The notes: generated by a model from the sequence alone, not told the origin. DNA of 39,554 nt from Euryarchaeota archaeon UBA19 (GCA_002502175.1 DAPQ01000035.1:1-39554); one strand, 5' to 3'. Shown: positions 16,349 to 25,677, counted from the stretch's first letter. Program-made: numbers and translations.

Positions 16349-16825
16349 CTAATTCCATCGATGGTATGCTGGATGCCCTTCTTTCACTGCAATGAAAAGA
16401 CCTTCTCCAACAGCACATATTTTCCCATCAGAAATCAACTCCATCTTGACTTTAGCTCTATCCTCCTCCAATTCGATTACCTCACCGGTTACTTGTATTT
16501 CATTTCCGAAAGGAGTGGGTCTTCGAAGTTTGATACTATAATTCGCGGTAACTGTACAGGGTGGTTCAGAATCTCCAGATTGATCCATTAGAGCGATTGC
16601 AGCGGTCCAATTACCATGACAATCCATCAAAGTTCCAATGATGCCTCCGTTTATCATTCCAGGAAATGCTTGGTGCTCAGGTGAGGGGTCAAACCTCATT
16701 TCTAGTCCTTTATCGGTCCGGAATGAGCGTATACGTAGGCCTTCTGAGTTAGCAGGACCACAACCAAAACAGATGCTATTTGGAGCATGTAACTCTTGCA
16801 CTGACTCTCCATTTGAGGCACTCAT
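16349..16825 (-). CDS. PaaI-family hotdog thioesterase
   Basis: A 158-residue hotdog-fold protein. The start NSICFGCGPANSEGLRIRSF and the central helix FPGMINGGIIGTLMDCHGNWTA are typical of PaaI/YbgC-like acyl-CoA thioesterases, in which the helix N-terminus and an Asp/Glu near it (here D of LMDCHG) act in hydrolysis of a CoA thioester. The C-terminal strands (VTGEVIELEEDRAKVKMEL) complete the sheet. The enzyme probably works as a dimer or tetramer in the cytosol. Substrate is unknown; an aryl- or acyl-CoA from amino acid or fatty acid breakdown would suit the thiolase and tryptophan dioxygenase seen later. It is divergent from the aspartoacylase-like gene. Confidence 0.85.
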   Translation of the reverse strand: MSASNGESVQELHAPNSICFGCGPANSEGLRIRSFRTDKGLEMRFDPSPEHQAFPGMINGGIIGTLMDCHGNWTAAIALMDQSGDSEPPCTVTANYSIKLRRPTPFGNEIQVTGEVIELEEDRAKVKMELISDGKICAVGEGLFIAVKEGHPAYHRWN

Positions 16826-16938
16826 TGTTCATTCCGGGTACTAAGCGGAATACAACAATTGCCCAAGAATAAGGCAATTTTTCACTCAATCCCTGTATGC
16901 TAATCCTCTTATTTGGTAGACTCCACAGAGTGGTATTG

Positions 16939-18297
16939 GTGGATTCCGAAGAGGCTCCTAAGTCGTCCAAAAAGGATGACGGAAACGTAAGAGTTCCTAG
17001 GGCGAAGAGGCGGCGCCATCAGCCAATAAAAGTCTCAAATCAAATTCCGACAAGTCGAAGGAAAGAGATTGAGAAAGCCTTGGAAGAGCCTAGCAGCACC
17101 CCGAAAACATGGTCTCGTGCTAGTGGGTGGAAATCACATCGAATTGGTCGCAAGCTTGTGAAACCCGGAACAATTCGACAAATTGAATATGACTTGATGG
17201 ATGTAGAAATTGGTGAATCTTGGCCAATTCCAATTACAGTAATCCATGGTTCAAGGCCAGGGCCGGTCGTTACCTTGATTGGAGCACTTCACGGAAATGA
17301 ATTAGTTGGCCCCTTAGCATTGACTTACTTACAATCGCATGCAATCTTAGGAGAGGATAAGCCCATTGATCCCTCCACGGTTGCAGGAACCATTCGGATT
17401 ATTCCAATCGTGAATATGCCCGGTTACCGTCGTCGAAGCAGATATATGACCGACGGTAGGGACTTGAATCGATTCTTTCCAGGTAAAGAGGATTCAAACA
17501 CAACCTCGAGGGTAGCAAACAGATTGTGGAAGGAGATTTTCCAAAATTCTGATCACATACTCGACTTACACACCGCCGCTTTGGGTCGTTCAAATATGCC
17601 ACAAATCAGGGCTAACTTAGCTAATCCAGCAAGCAATCGAAGTGCTCGTTCTTTCGGAATCGAGGTTATTCTAGACAGTGAAGGACCCAAAGGTTCCCTC
17701 AGGAGGACTGCTGATGACTACGGAATCAGTTGTATTACTTACGAGGGCGGTGGAGCAGATGAAGCAGACCCCGAATCTATCCAGATTGCTATGTATGGGG
17801 TTCTGAATGTACTGAGAAGTTTGAAGGTCATTCCTGGCTATTCTAGTAGACCGCGATTTAGGCTACTTGCATCGGGTTCTGTATGGATTCGTTCCGATCA
17901 CGGCGGTCTACTGGATGTATTGACTCCGGCCGGCTCTTGGGTAGAGGAGAATGAATTGGTGGCAACAGTCTCAGATCCTGAACACCCAGGAGTTTCAATG
18001 GAAATACGCTCGCCCACAGATGGTCTACTGATTTGTATTGCAACGCATCCATTCGTAACCACTGGTACTCCAATTGGCCATTTATTGCCCATTTCAAAAG
18101 GAATCAAGACAGTAAAGAGACGTTTGGACGATGAAGGCGTGTTAGTTCTAAGCGGCGCCGATGGAGAACCCCCATGGCGTGAAGACGACGAAATTGAGGA
18201 CATTTCAGTTGAAGGAGAATGGGAAGGGGGTTCACCAGATGCTGAGTGGGGCGAAAATATACCATCGGCAGCCGAGGAAGAGGCGGATGAAGCCTAA
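16939..18297 (+). CDS. Succinylglutamate desuccinylase/aspartoacylase-family metal hydrolase
   Basis: An M14-like zinc hydrolase of about 452 residues. Metal ligands appear as H118 and E121 in GALHGNELVGP and H211 in ILDLHTA; DLNRFFPG supplies the conserved Asn-Arg. A C-terminal beta-barrel (VWIRSDHGGLLDVLTPAGSWV, then a biotinyl-like SPTDGLLICIATHPFV) matches the AstE/AspA family. The first ~50 residues are very basic (PRAKRRRHQP) and the last 40 acidic. Substrates in the family are N-acyl amino acids, but many archaeal members are unassigned. The ORF is open back to ATG 16897, but a CTTATTTGG element at 16910-16918 fits a leaderless start at GTG 16939, which also gives a more natural N-terminus. 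ATG 16897 remains possible. Confidence 0.8.
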   Translation: MDSEEAPKSSKKDDGNVRVPRAKRRRHQPIKVSNQIPTSRRKEIEKALEEPSSTPKTWSRASGWKSHRIGRKLVKPGTIRQIEYDLMDVEIGESWPIPITVIHGSRPGPVVTLIGALHGNELVGPLALTYLQSHAILGEDKPIDPSTVAGTIRIIPIVNMPGYRRRSRYMTDGRDLNRFFPGKEDSNTTSRVANRLWKEIFQNSDHILDLHTAALGRSNMPQIRANLANPASNRSARSFGIEVILDSEGPKGSLRRTADDYGISCITYEGGGADEADPESIQIAMYGVLNVLRSLKVIPGYSSRPRFRLLASGSVWIRSDHGGLLDVLTPAGSWVEENELVATVSDPEHPGVSMEIRSPTDGLLICIATHPFVTTGTPIGHLLPISKGIKTVKRRLDDEGVLVLSGADGEPPWREDDEIEDISVEGEWEGGSPDAEWGENIPSAAEEEADEA

Positions 18298-18300
18298 GAT

Positions 18301-21300
18301 TCATTCTTTTTCAGAAGATTCTTCACTAACTATTGCAGTCGCATCGACTGTGACTACAGTTGATTGAAGCATTGGAACAGATTCTACCATTGGCGGATTG
18401 TTGTCACTGTGCTGACTCAATAGGGCGCTGAGGTCGGGGGCTGCGGGAAGTTCAGTCGCGCGGTGCTCAGGGGCGACGCCTGGTGGACTTTGGTTAACTC
18501 TGAATTCTGCATAGGCTTCGGCGATCATTTTGTTTTCCCTAATTTTCATTCCGGCTAATGCAACTCCTCCAACTAGTGAAAGAATTACTATTAGGATAAC
18601 AACAATTCCGGAACTGGAGCCAAGGAATGAGAATAGGGATTCAATCAATGTTGGTGCAGGGATGTAGACTTCAACATCGACCGTCCACTGTAATTTAGTT
18701 TCGAATCCGGAATCCGTTATGGTTAGATTTAGTTCTCGGACACCACTGCGTTGCGAGCAAAGAATTTCCGCTAATCCCCAATCTTTTGATTTGCAGTCGA
18801 TTTCTTCGATAATCAAGGTCTGACCATTTTCACTCCAGTTGCCAGATAGAATTATTCCTTCCATCTCCCAGACCATTTCCTTAGTAACAGTAGTTGGAAT
18901 ATTTCGAATATCGATACGAAGAGTATCATTTACAGAGTTCCAATCTACAGTACTGGTTCTGCTCAACGAAGATTCGATTAGTTCAGCTCGATTCAAGGAA
19001 TCATCGACCACGTCATTACAATCATCATCCCAACCATTCCATGTCTCAGTAGCATCTGGATTGATTGTTTCAATCAAATCTTCACAATCTTCGAAGGCAT
19101 AGAATCCATCTTCGTCACGGTCATGGTCGAAAACTAATGGATCAGAGCCGGTTTCTTTGACTTCCTTTCCATCACTCATTCCGTCATCATCAGAATCTGA
19201 ATCTGTTGGGTCGGTTGATAGATTGTGGAATTCATCATAATCCCAAAGACCATCTTGGTCCGAATCAAGAGTACGGAAGTCCTCATCTACTTCTTCATCA
19301 CAATCGTTGTCCTTTGCATCTAGTGATTCGGCGAGTAGAGGGGCTCTTTCAGCATCATCATCCTGACAATCTTGGAACCAATACCATCCATCTCCATCAT
19401 CATCGGGGTCAGCCCATAGTGGATTTGAGCCGTAGGTCTTTACCTCGAGTCCATCGGGTAATCCATCATCATCGGTATCACCATCATATGGGTTACTTGT
19501 TACGTTATGATACTCATCATAATCATCTAACCCATCGGAATCAGAATCTAAATCCCAGAATCCATCGTCAATAACAAGATCGCAATCATTATCCTTATTG
19601 TCTAATAATTCAGGTAATGCTGGATTACGATATTCATCTTCATCGTCACAATCTAGGAACCAATGATATCCATCTTGATCCGCATCTGGGTCATATGACA
19701 GAGGATTAGAGCCATAAGTTTCCACTTCGATACCGTCATCTAATCCATCATCATCGGTATCAGCGTCCTCGAAATCAGTGCCGTGGATGTGGTATTCCGG
19801 CCAATCCAAAAGGCCGTCTGAGTCTCTGTCAGTGAAATTGAAACCTTCATCGGTTAGATCGTCACAATCATCATCAATTCCATTCAATCTCTCGTAGGTG
19901 CCTGGATTAACATCAGGATTATTATCGTTGCAATCTTGGAAATGGTAGAATAAATCATTGTCTGCATCGGGGTCATAAACCAAAGGATCAGTACCCCAAT
20001 AATTCACTTCCAATCCATCTGATAGTCCGTCATTATCGCTATCTGAATTCATTGGGTTAGTTGCATAGTTGAAAATTTCTTGTAGGTCAGTCAATCCATC
20101 GGTGTCTGAATCACTAGCGAGAGGGTTAGTGCCAAAACTCATCACTTCATCGTAATCAGACAATCCATCATCATCTGTATCTGCATCATATGGGTCAGTG
20201 CCCCAAACTAGAGTTTCATTTTCATCAGATAATCCATCATCGTCATGGTCCCAATCGTTATCCACTCCGTGGAAAATCAATTCCCACGAATTGAGAGTTC
20301 CAGTTCCACCAGTGGTAGAATCTCGAACCTTTAGTGTCCAGAGACCTAAACTCGATTCACCCCAATGATGGACAGTATTGAACAACCAATCGGAATAATC
20401 GTCGTTACTATCTCCATTGCTGACTGCTAACCATGATTCTGTTCCATCTGGTGACTGTAATACAATATCTAAATCGCCACGGTAGGTATGGTTGATATCG
20501 ACGATAACATCTACACTTTCTAATGATAATTCACTTGTAACTGTGATTGGGAATTCGCTCCATGAGAGATTTCCATCTGGAATGTCAAAGTTAGGTAAAT
20601 ACGGTCCGTAGGTCGAGTTGATTTCTTGTTCCAAGGTGGTCCAATTCAAGGCCATTGAGACAGCGGCTCCGGCATCTACTGCGCCAAATCCATACTTGTG
20701 AGATACATCGTGGCCGGCTCCATTTGTATTCCAAGAGGAATCTGATGGATCATTCATTCGTGAGGTTTGCACTAAAATTTCCTGTACATCTCGCCACGTC
20801 AAGTATGGATTTGCGTCATACATCAGTGCGATTACTCCAGCGGCTAATGGCGTGGCGCTTGAGGTTCCTCCAAAGGTATGGGTGACATTTCCACTACCGT
20901 TGTATCCCCCGCTTCCGACGATATCTGTGGTTGTTATTCCCTCACCATCGCCATTTGAGTGAGCCGCAACGAGAATGTTTGCACCCGGTTCGGCATAGTA
21001 TGATTGATCCCCTTCGTGGGATATTGCGGTTACTGCAATGGTGAATCGGCTATTTGCATAACCGTCCTTGTTTGCATCGTCATCACTACCCAAACCATTT
21101 CCTGCAGCCCATGTGATGGAATTACCTAGGCCCTTTCTTCCATTATACGCGTCTTCCTCAAAGGCGGCAAGTGTAAGTGGACCAGGTCCAGATAGAGTTT
21201 CACCGTCATCCGCAGGACCCCAAGAATTGGAGTATATGTCGATATCATCATTCTCAAACGACAATGCATCAGCTTCGGTACTGTCACCGGACCAGCACGC

Positions 21301-22065
21301 GATTAGGGTAGAGCCGCCAAGTGTTGCTTCCCAAGCCGCTCCTGAGACATATAGTGAGTTATTTCCAACAGCGGCGGCTACACCTGCAGCAGCAGTTCCG
21401 TGCCCATTCCAAGAATTTGGTGCCGGATCGCTATCATCGTTACACCAATCGTAGGAATAGTTCGCATCGTAGTTATCGATGATATCGGGATGCTGATGGT
21501 CTAATCCATCATCGACTATGCTGATGACTATACCTTCACCACGATAATTATCCCAGACATCTGTGGCATTGATATCCTCTCCACTCAGTCCTGAGGTCTG
21601 ACCTGTATTTTCAAGATGCCACTGAGAGGAAAATTCAGGGTCGTTAGGATTGTCTCTTGGGAATTGTTGTCGTTCAACCAATGGTGAATAGGATTCAATA
21701 TGACCAATTTGAAGCAACATTTCGAGATCGTCAATAGCCTCTAGTGGATTATCAAAATACCAAATGTAAGCGCCTGTGAGTATAGGTGCAGTTTCCACCG
21801 ATTCTGGTTTTGCCAAAGTCAGTGATTGTTTGTCGATTGGAATTTGGGTTACAACCAACCATTGGTTTGTTTGAGATAGTTCATCATCGGTGTATTGTTC
21901 GAGATTCTCAACCCTATCGAATGCCAACTGAACAGCTCTAGAATAAGTAGGTAGGATATTCTCTCCGTCTATCTCAAAGTCCATATCGTAATTTTGCCCT
22001 TCACCAATAGATGCCGCGACAGGTGATACAAGCATCAGAACAAGTAGCATCGCTGTCGTACGCAT
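18301..22065 (-). CDS. Membrane-anchored subtilisin-like protease with P domain and calcium-binding repeats
   Basis: From ATG 22065 the precursor has 1254 residues. A signal peptide (MRTTAMLLVLMLVSPVAAS) and propeptide precede an S8 domain with the full triad: D185 (SIVDDGLDH), H222 (WNGHGTAAAG) and S402 (GGTSSATP). A proprotein-convertase P domain follows (about 492-601), then a 420-residue block (603-1023) of acidic DxDxDG repeats alternating with DCDD-type modules, a beta domain, one membrane helix (about 1147-1171) and a cytosolic tail of about 83 residues. It should be an extracellular, calcium-stabilised, membrane-tethered protease that digests protein particles or processes surface proteins. 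An upstream ATG at 22125 lies inside an inverted repeat and is unlikely. It is encoded 3 bases from the convergent aspartoacylase-like gene. Confidence 0.93.
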   Translation of the reverse strand: MRTTAMLLVLMLVSPVAASIGEGQNYDMDFEIDGENILPTYSRAVQLAFDRVENLEQYTDDELSQTNQWLVVTQIPIDKQSLTLAKPESVETAPILTGAYIWYFDNPLEAIDDLEMLLQIGHIESYSPLVERQQFPRDNPNDPEFSSQWHLENTGQTSGLSGEDINATDVWDNYRGEGIVISIVDDGLDHQHPDIIDNYDANYSYDWCNDDSDPAPNSWNGHGTAAAGVAAAVGNNSLYVSGAAWEATLGGSTLIACWSGDSTEADALSFENDDIDIYSNSWGPADDGETLSGPGPLTLAAFEEDAYNGRKGLGNSITWAAGNGLGSDDDANKDGYANSRFTIAVTAISHEGDQSYYAEPGANILVAAHSNGDGEGITTTDIVGSGGYNGSGNVTHTFGGTSSATPLAAGVIALMYDANPYLTWRDVQEILVQTSRMNDPSDSSWNTNGAGHDVSHKYGFGAVDAGAAVSMALNWTTLEQEINSTYGPYLPNFDIPDGNLSWSEFPITVTSELSLESVDVIVDINHTYRGDLDIVLQSPDGTESWLAVSNGDSNDDYSDWLFNTVHHWGESSLGLWTLKVRDSTTGGTGTLNSWELIFHGVDNDWDHDDDGLSDENETLVWGTDPYDADTDDDGLSDYDEVMSFGTNPLASDSDTDGLTDLQEIFNYATNPMNSDSDNDGLSDGLEVNYWGTDPLVYDPDADNDLFYHFQDCNDNNPDVNPGTYERLNGIDDDCDDLTDEGFNFTDRDSDGLLDWPEYHIHGTDFEDADTDDDGLDDGIEVETYGSNPLSYDPDADQDGYHWFLDCDDEDEYRNPALPELLDNKDNDCDLVIDDGFWDLDSDSDGLDDYDEYHNVTSNPYDGDTDDDGLPDGLEVKTYGSNPLWADPDDDGDGWYWFQDCQDDDAERAPLLAESLDAKDNDCDEEVDEDFRTLDSDQDGLWDYDEFHNLSTDPTDSDSDDDGMSDGKEVKETGSDPLVFDHDRDEDGFYAFEDCEDLIETINPDATETWNGWDDDCNDVVDDSLNRAELIESSLSRTSTVDWNSVNDTLRIDIRNIPTTVTKEMVWEMEGIILSGNWSENGQTLIIEEIDCKSKDWGLAEILCSQRSGVRELNLTITDSGFETKLQWTVDVEVYIPAPTLIESLFSFLGSSSGIVVILIVILSLVGGVALAGMKIRENKMIAEAYAEFRVNQSPPGVAPEHRATELPAAPDLSALLSQHSDNNPPMVESVPMLQSTVVTVDATAIVSEESSEKE
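18995..20257 (-). repeat. Alternating TSP3-like and MopE-like calcium repeats within the protease gene
   Basis: On the protein level the block holds pairs of thrombospondin-type-3-like units (e.g. DTDDDGLSDYDEV, DSDTDGLTDLQEI) alternating with four modules of the type DADxDGYxxFxDCxD...NGxDDDCDxxxDE (MopE / putative metal-binding motif). The period of the composite unit is about 105 residues. The DNA is correspondingly repetitive (many ATC/TCA triplets on the plus strand). It is coding, not a CRISPR array. Confidence 0.85.
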
Positions 22066-22089
22066 GGATTGACTTCGATGTTGTAGGGG

Positions 22090-22134
22090 TTTTAGCCGTT
22101 GCCGATGCATGGGTGGTTGGCGCATCGGCTAAAA
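22090..22134. repeat. Inverted repeat between the LeuA-like and protease genes
   Basis: The arms are TTTTAGCC...GATGC (22090-22097 and 22104-22108) and GCATCGGCTAAAA (22122-22134), around a 13-base loop, with six extra bases (GTTGCC) bulged in one arm. It lies between the stop at 22146 and the ATG at 22065, both on the minus strand. It could terminate the upstream operon or act as an operator or attenuator for the protease. Confidence 0.6.
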
Positions 22135-22145
22135 TTAGTATGTAA

Positions 22146-23405
22146 TCAGTTGTTTTGCTTGTAATCTGATATTGCCTGGTGAACTTCATCGTCATCCATC
22201 AATCGACGTTGATTTTTCGCCACTTCAAACATATGAGCAACTAAATCATCATCTGCATCGTACCCATTTTGTTCTAACCACCAAATTATGTTTGAGCGCC
22301 CACTCATATGGCCAATTCGAATAATCTGCTGAAGGCCATAATCCTGAGCAGGGACTCCTGAATATACACGGTCTGCAAGCCAATGATCTCCCTTTTTCAT
22401 CGCCTTGATTACTGCGCTGGCATGCACTCCTGTACCAGTTTCAAAGGCATCTTCTCCAAAGACGGGATAATTCCGCGGCAGAGCGACTCCGACATATTCA
22501 TGCGCCTTTCTCATGTATTCATTTAGAGCGGTTAGGTCGTTCTCGATAACTCCCATTAGTGAGAGATTGACTAGGGTTTGATCTAGGGGAGCATTTCCTG
22601 CCCTCTCTCCTACACCCAATGCAGTTCCGTGAATTACATCCGCTCCTACCTCTACAGCAGCGAGGTTGTTTGCAACACCCAATCCTCTATCTTGGTGGCC
22701 ATGCCAATTTACTTCGATATCTCTACGCTTCACTCCTGCGTCAGGAATAACTTCGTCCTGAATGAAAGTAAGCAATTTTCGAACTCCGTTAGGCGTCACA
22801 TGGCCACAGGTGTCGCAAACACAAATTCTGTCTGCACCTAATTCGATTGCTCTGGTGTAAACCTCCTTGATTTCTTCTGGCTTTGAACGGGTGGTGTCCT
22901 CCGTGACAAACATCACAGGGATGTCATTATCGACAGCAAATGTAACCGCTTTCTCAGCCGTACTGAGAATTCGCTCCATAGTCCAACCTTCGGCAAATTG
23001 TCTAATCGGACTAGTTCCAAGGAAAGCACTAGCCTGAATCTGCCTCTCGTGCTTGGCTTGCAAATCTACTAGCGGTTCGATATCCCCAACAACGGTTCGA
23101 ACCGCACAACCAGGTCTCAATTCGTAATCATTCTCACCCATATGGGTAAGCATTGCATCTATGTGATTGACATGAAATGGTCCTGCACCGGGAAGTCCAA
23201 GATCTACTTTTTGAATTCCTAGACGTTCCATGTAATCGATTAATTCGATTTTCTGTTCGATGGTTGGATTACGTGCACTAGGACTTTGTAAGCCGTCTCT
23301 AAGAGTCTCATCATCGAACCAAACATCATGTGGATGATTAGCGGAATCACGCTCGATTTCATAGTCTATGATGTTCCAATCATAGATGAGTTCTCGCTCG
23401 TTCAT
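22146..23405 (-). CDS. LeuA/homocitrate-synthase-like acyltransferase (HMGL-like TIM barrel)
   Basis: A 419-residue enzyme of the alpha-isopropylmalate / homocitrate / citramalate synthase family, which condenses acetyl-CoA (or another acyl-CoA) with a 2-oxoacid. The signature DDETLRDGLQSP (31-42, catalytic R36 and metal D37), the metal histidines H235 and H237 in WHGHQDRG, and the GTALGVGERAGNAPLD block are intact. There is no LeuA-type regulatory domain of full length; the C-terminus ends with a short helical region. Start ATG 23405 is chosen because a GGAGGG motif lies 6 bases upstream (23412-23417), while the longer ORF to 23519 would overlap ctaB. The gene follows rpoK-ctaA-ctaB and probably shares their transcript. 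Exact 2-oxoacid substrate is uncertain. Confidence 0.82.
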   Translation of the reverse strand: MNERELIYDWNIIDYEIERDSANHPHDVWFDDETLRDGLQSPSARNPTIEQKIELIDYMERLGIQKVDLGLPGAGPFHVNHIDAMLTHMGENDYELRPGCAVRTVVGDIEPLVDLQAKHERQIQASAFLGTSPIRQFAEGWTMERILSTAEKAVTFAVDNDIPVMFVTEDTTRSKPEEIKEVYTRAIELGADRICVCDTCGHVTPNGVRKLLTFIQDEVIPDAGVKRRDIEVNWHGHQDRGLGVANNLAAVEVGADVIHGTALGVGERAGNAPLDQTLVNLSLMGVIENDLTALNEYMRKAHEYVGVALPRNYPVFGEDAFETGTGVHASAVIKAMKKGDHWLADRVYSGVPAQDYGLQQIIRIGHMSGRSNIIWWLEQNGYDADDDLVAHMFEVAKNQRRLMDDDEVHQAISDYKQNN

Positions 23406-23411
23406 TCTTGA

Positions 23412-23417
23412 CCCTCC
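23412..23417 (-). promoter_or_regulatory. Ribosome binding site deciding the LeuA-like start
   Basis: GGAGGG on the minus strand, six bases before ATG 23405. It supports internal translation in an operon and rejects the longer ORF to 23519. Confidence 0.6.
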
Positions 23418-23479
23418 AGCCGCTCTACGCGTACCACGTCCGTCGAACAGGCGGGCAGGCGTTTGAGGATTTCCTGAAT

Positions 23480-24604
23480 TCAGGCTGAAATCTTCGATGA
23501 AGGCGCTCTTGAGTTCCATTCATCTCGAACAATCATAGTAGCCGCCAATACCGCTCCCAGAATAGAACCTTGTAAACCAGCGCTAGCAGCCACAACAATC
23601 GCAAACATTAGAGCGAGATATAACATTGAAACAAAGAAAGAACGAGCCGCAGTTGGAATCCGTCCAGACTCGATTCTAGGCTCATTTGGATTGATTATGA
23701 ACACTGTCCTAGCATACCATAGAGTGACAACAATTGCAGTCCAACCAAACACATGGTAGATTGTATCATTTCTATCGATTCCACCCAAAGCTATCGGTGC
23801 AAATATTGCTAAAATTAGCAATAAAATAGAGTAAATCTTCATTTCAATGAGGGTTCTTTTTGCACCTTTTACTCCAGGCATCATTGGGACTCCAACGGAA
23901 TCATATTCCTCTGAGCGATATAGCGCCAAGGCCCAAAAATGCGGAGGAGTCCATAGGAATATTAGCAGTAGAAGATACCAAGGCATCAAGCTCCCTAAAT
24001 CAAAAATTGAAACCGCGAAATCTTGCACGGAGTCTAGATTGATACTCAAATCACCAACCGCAGTTGCCCAACCGATCACTGGTGGAGTGGCTCCCGCTAG
24101 ACCTCCGATTACTATGTTTTGAACCGAGGTTCGCTTTAACCAAATGGTGTAAATGAAGACATAGAATAAGATACTGAATGCTGCCCAAAAAGCGGCTACC
24201 TGATTAGCAAATTCAAGGAACCAAATAACTCCTGCCAGCGAGATGAAAATTCCAAAAATTAGTGCTCCATTTGGACTAATAGTACCTTTTGGTATGGGCC
24301 TTTTTGAAGTTCGTTGCATGATTGGATCAATATCTCTATCATACCACATATTGATTGCATTAGCGCCTCCAGCTGTGAGATATCCTCCCACGAAAACAAT
24401 CGCCATAGTACGAACGGATTCATTCCAATCCATCTCCGAAAATCCCGATGCTTCAAGCAAATCGTGAGATAATACCGCACATAGTGCGGTAATCTGTAGA
24501 AGAACAACCACTCCAGGTTTGGTAAGAGTTAGCCAAGCCTTGACTCCACCCCCACTCTCTCCCATAGCACGCCCTTTGGGCGTGTGGCCTTCAATTCGAC
24601 TCAT
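23480..24604 (-). CDS. ctaB: Protoheme IX farnesyltransferase (heme O synthase)
   Basis: A UbiA-superfamily membrane enzyme of about 374 residues that adds a farnesyl (or archaeal prenyl) group to heme b to make heme O. The first aspartate-rich motif is seen as NMWYDRDIDPIMQRTSKRPIP (N85 to about 105), and the second region as YDSVGVPMMPGVKGAKRT. About nine hydrophobic segments follow the family pattern, including WTPPHFWALAL. The start is ATG 24604, in a TGATG overlap with the ctaA stop; GTG 24607 would add one residue. Together with ctaA it makes heme A/O for a terminal heme-copper oxidase, which must be encoded elsewhere. Confidence 0.95.
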   Translation of the reverse strand: MSRIEGHTPKGRAMGESGGGVKAWLTLTKPGVVVLLQITALCAVLSHDLLEASGFSEMDWNESVRTMAIVFVGGYLTAGGANAINMWYDRDIDPIMQRTSKRPIPKGTISPNGALIFGIFISLAGVIWFLEFANQVAAFWAAFSILFYVFIYTIWLKRTSVQNIVIGGLAGATPPVIGWATAVGDLSINLDSVQDFAVSIFDLGSLMPWYLLLLIFLWTPPHFWALALYRSEEYDSVGVPMMPGVKGAKRTLIEMKIYSILLLILAIFAPIALGGIDRNDTIYHVFGWTAIVVTLWYARTVFIINPNEPRIESGRIPTAARSFFVSMLYLALMFAIVVAASAGLQGSILGAVLAATMIVRDEWNSRAPSSKISA

Positions 24605-25665
24605 CACAAGGTCTCGGGTGCAGGCTCATGTAAAGCGAAGGCAGAGATAGCCAACCAAGCGGTTGCTAGTGTGAGGAATGATGTGCTACCAATTAACAGG
24701 TGGATAAGAGAAAGCATTTCGCGAAATGTTTCATTTTCAGGCGACCAAGAAAGAATGTATAGAGCGCCTATTGCAATATTCAAACAATATAGTGCGGATG
24801 CAGCCCAAATCCAATTTCTTAGGACTAATCCGTGCTGGTGCTGAATCTGCTCCTTTCTAACAAACCAACAAGCGAGTAGTAGAATACCTCCAACAATCGC
24901 TACCAGCCATCGATGAATAATTTGAGATTGATTTTCCAAGTCAACTATTTCGGGAAAGTAATTCCCTTTGCATAAAGGCCACGAGTTTACATCTCCAGAT
25001 ACCCCACATATCTGGTCTGCACCTGGAGTTGTAGCAACAAATACTCCAGCAAAAACTGTGGTGAATGTACCGAACCCTAACCATGCAATTCTATTCTTCC
25101 ACTTAGAAGCGAGAATTGGGTCAAATTCGAACCACGATGGTTGATTTACTTCATCTCGATTTATACAAATCCACAACCAGATTAGAGATAATATGAATGC
25201 AAGAGCGCTTGATAGATGCATTGCTACACTCCAATGAACATTATCAATTTCGACCGTTAGCCAACCAAGAGCTCCTTGCCAAATGATCAGTCCCAAAGCC
25301 AAGTTAGATGCGAAAGTCGTTTTTCTTGAAACATCTTCATTTCGACGAATAGTAAGCCAGTTTAGAATAACTAGAGGGCCAAGAATAGCCCCTGCCAAAA
25401 GTCTGTGAAACCACTCTGTAAAAATCTCAAAAGTCGTATATCTATGATGTTCACCTCGCGAATCTATTTCATCCGGATTTTCATTCCACCATGCCTCTTG
25501 TTCCTCTGGACTAATGTCGAATCCCCATGTGCCAAAGCAAGTTGGCCAGTCTGGACAGGATTCTCCAGCATCTGAGACTCTAATCAAACCGCCAACAGCA
25601 ATTACCAGAAAGGTAAGTACGATGAGACCAGCAGTCAATCGCTTAGTATCTACTTTCTGAAGCAT
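24604..25665 (-). CDS. ctaA: Heme A synthase (COX15/CtaA)
   Basis: A 353-residue, eight-helix membrane protein that oxidises the heme O methyl group to the formyl of heme A. The cysteine pair C37/C43 in ESCPDWPTCFG lies in the first external loop. Heme-ligand histidines are visible in EWFHRLLAG (H87), HWSVAMHLSSA, IIHRWLVAI and LSLIHLLIGS, giving the internal two-fold symmetry of the family. A second cysteine-containing loop (ICGVSGDVNSWPLCKG) matches the second half. A strong ribosome binding site AGGTGAT (25671-25677) precedes the ATG by 5 bases, and rpoK ends only 39 bases upstream, so it is likely transcribed with rpoK and ctaB. It shows that the host uses a heme-copper oxidase. Confidence 0.93.
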   Translation of the reverse strand: MLQKVDTKRLTAGLIVLTFLVIAVGGLIRVSDAGESCPDWPTCFGTWGFDISPEEQEAWWNENPDEIDSRGEHHRYTTFEIFTEWFHRLLAGAILGPLVILNWLTIRRNEDVSRKTTFASNLALGLIIWQGALGWLTVEIDNVHWSVAMHLSSALAFILSLIWLWICINRDEVNQPSWFEFDPILASKWKNRIAWLGFGTFTTVFAGVFVATTPGADQICGVSGDVNSWPLCKGNYFPEIVDLENQSQIIHRWLVAIVGGILLLACWFVRKEQIQHQHGLVLRNWIWAASALYCLNIAIGALYILSWSPENETFREMLSLIHLLIGSTSFLTLATAWLAISAFALHEPAPETL

Positions 25666-25670
25666 CGCTC

Positions 25671-25677
25671 ATCACCT
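25671..25677 (-). promoter_or_regulatory. Strong ribosome binding site of ctaA
   Basis: AGGTGAT on the minus strand, complementary to the archaeal 16S rRNA 3' end, five bases before ATG 25665. It is typical of an internal operon gene. Confidence 0.65.

Noticed and set aside
18995..20257. Strong short-period DNA repeats resembling a CRISPR or satellite
   Set aside because: The repeats are in frame, vary as codons and encode DxDxDG calcium-binding units; there are no constant repeats with unique spacers.
21068..21454. Plus-strand 128-residue ORF inside the protease gene
   Set aside because: Low-complexity Ser/Pro/Ala shadow of the catalytic domain.
23406..23519. Longer start for the LeuA-like protein at 23519
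   Set aside because: Would overlap ctaB by 40 bases and bypass a well-placed GGAGGG before ATG 23405.
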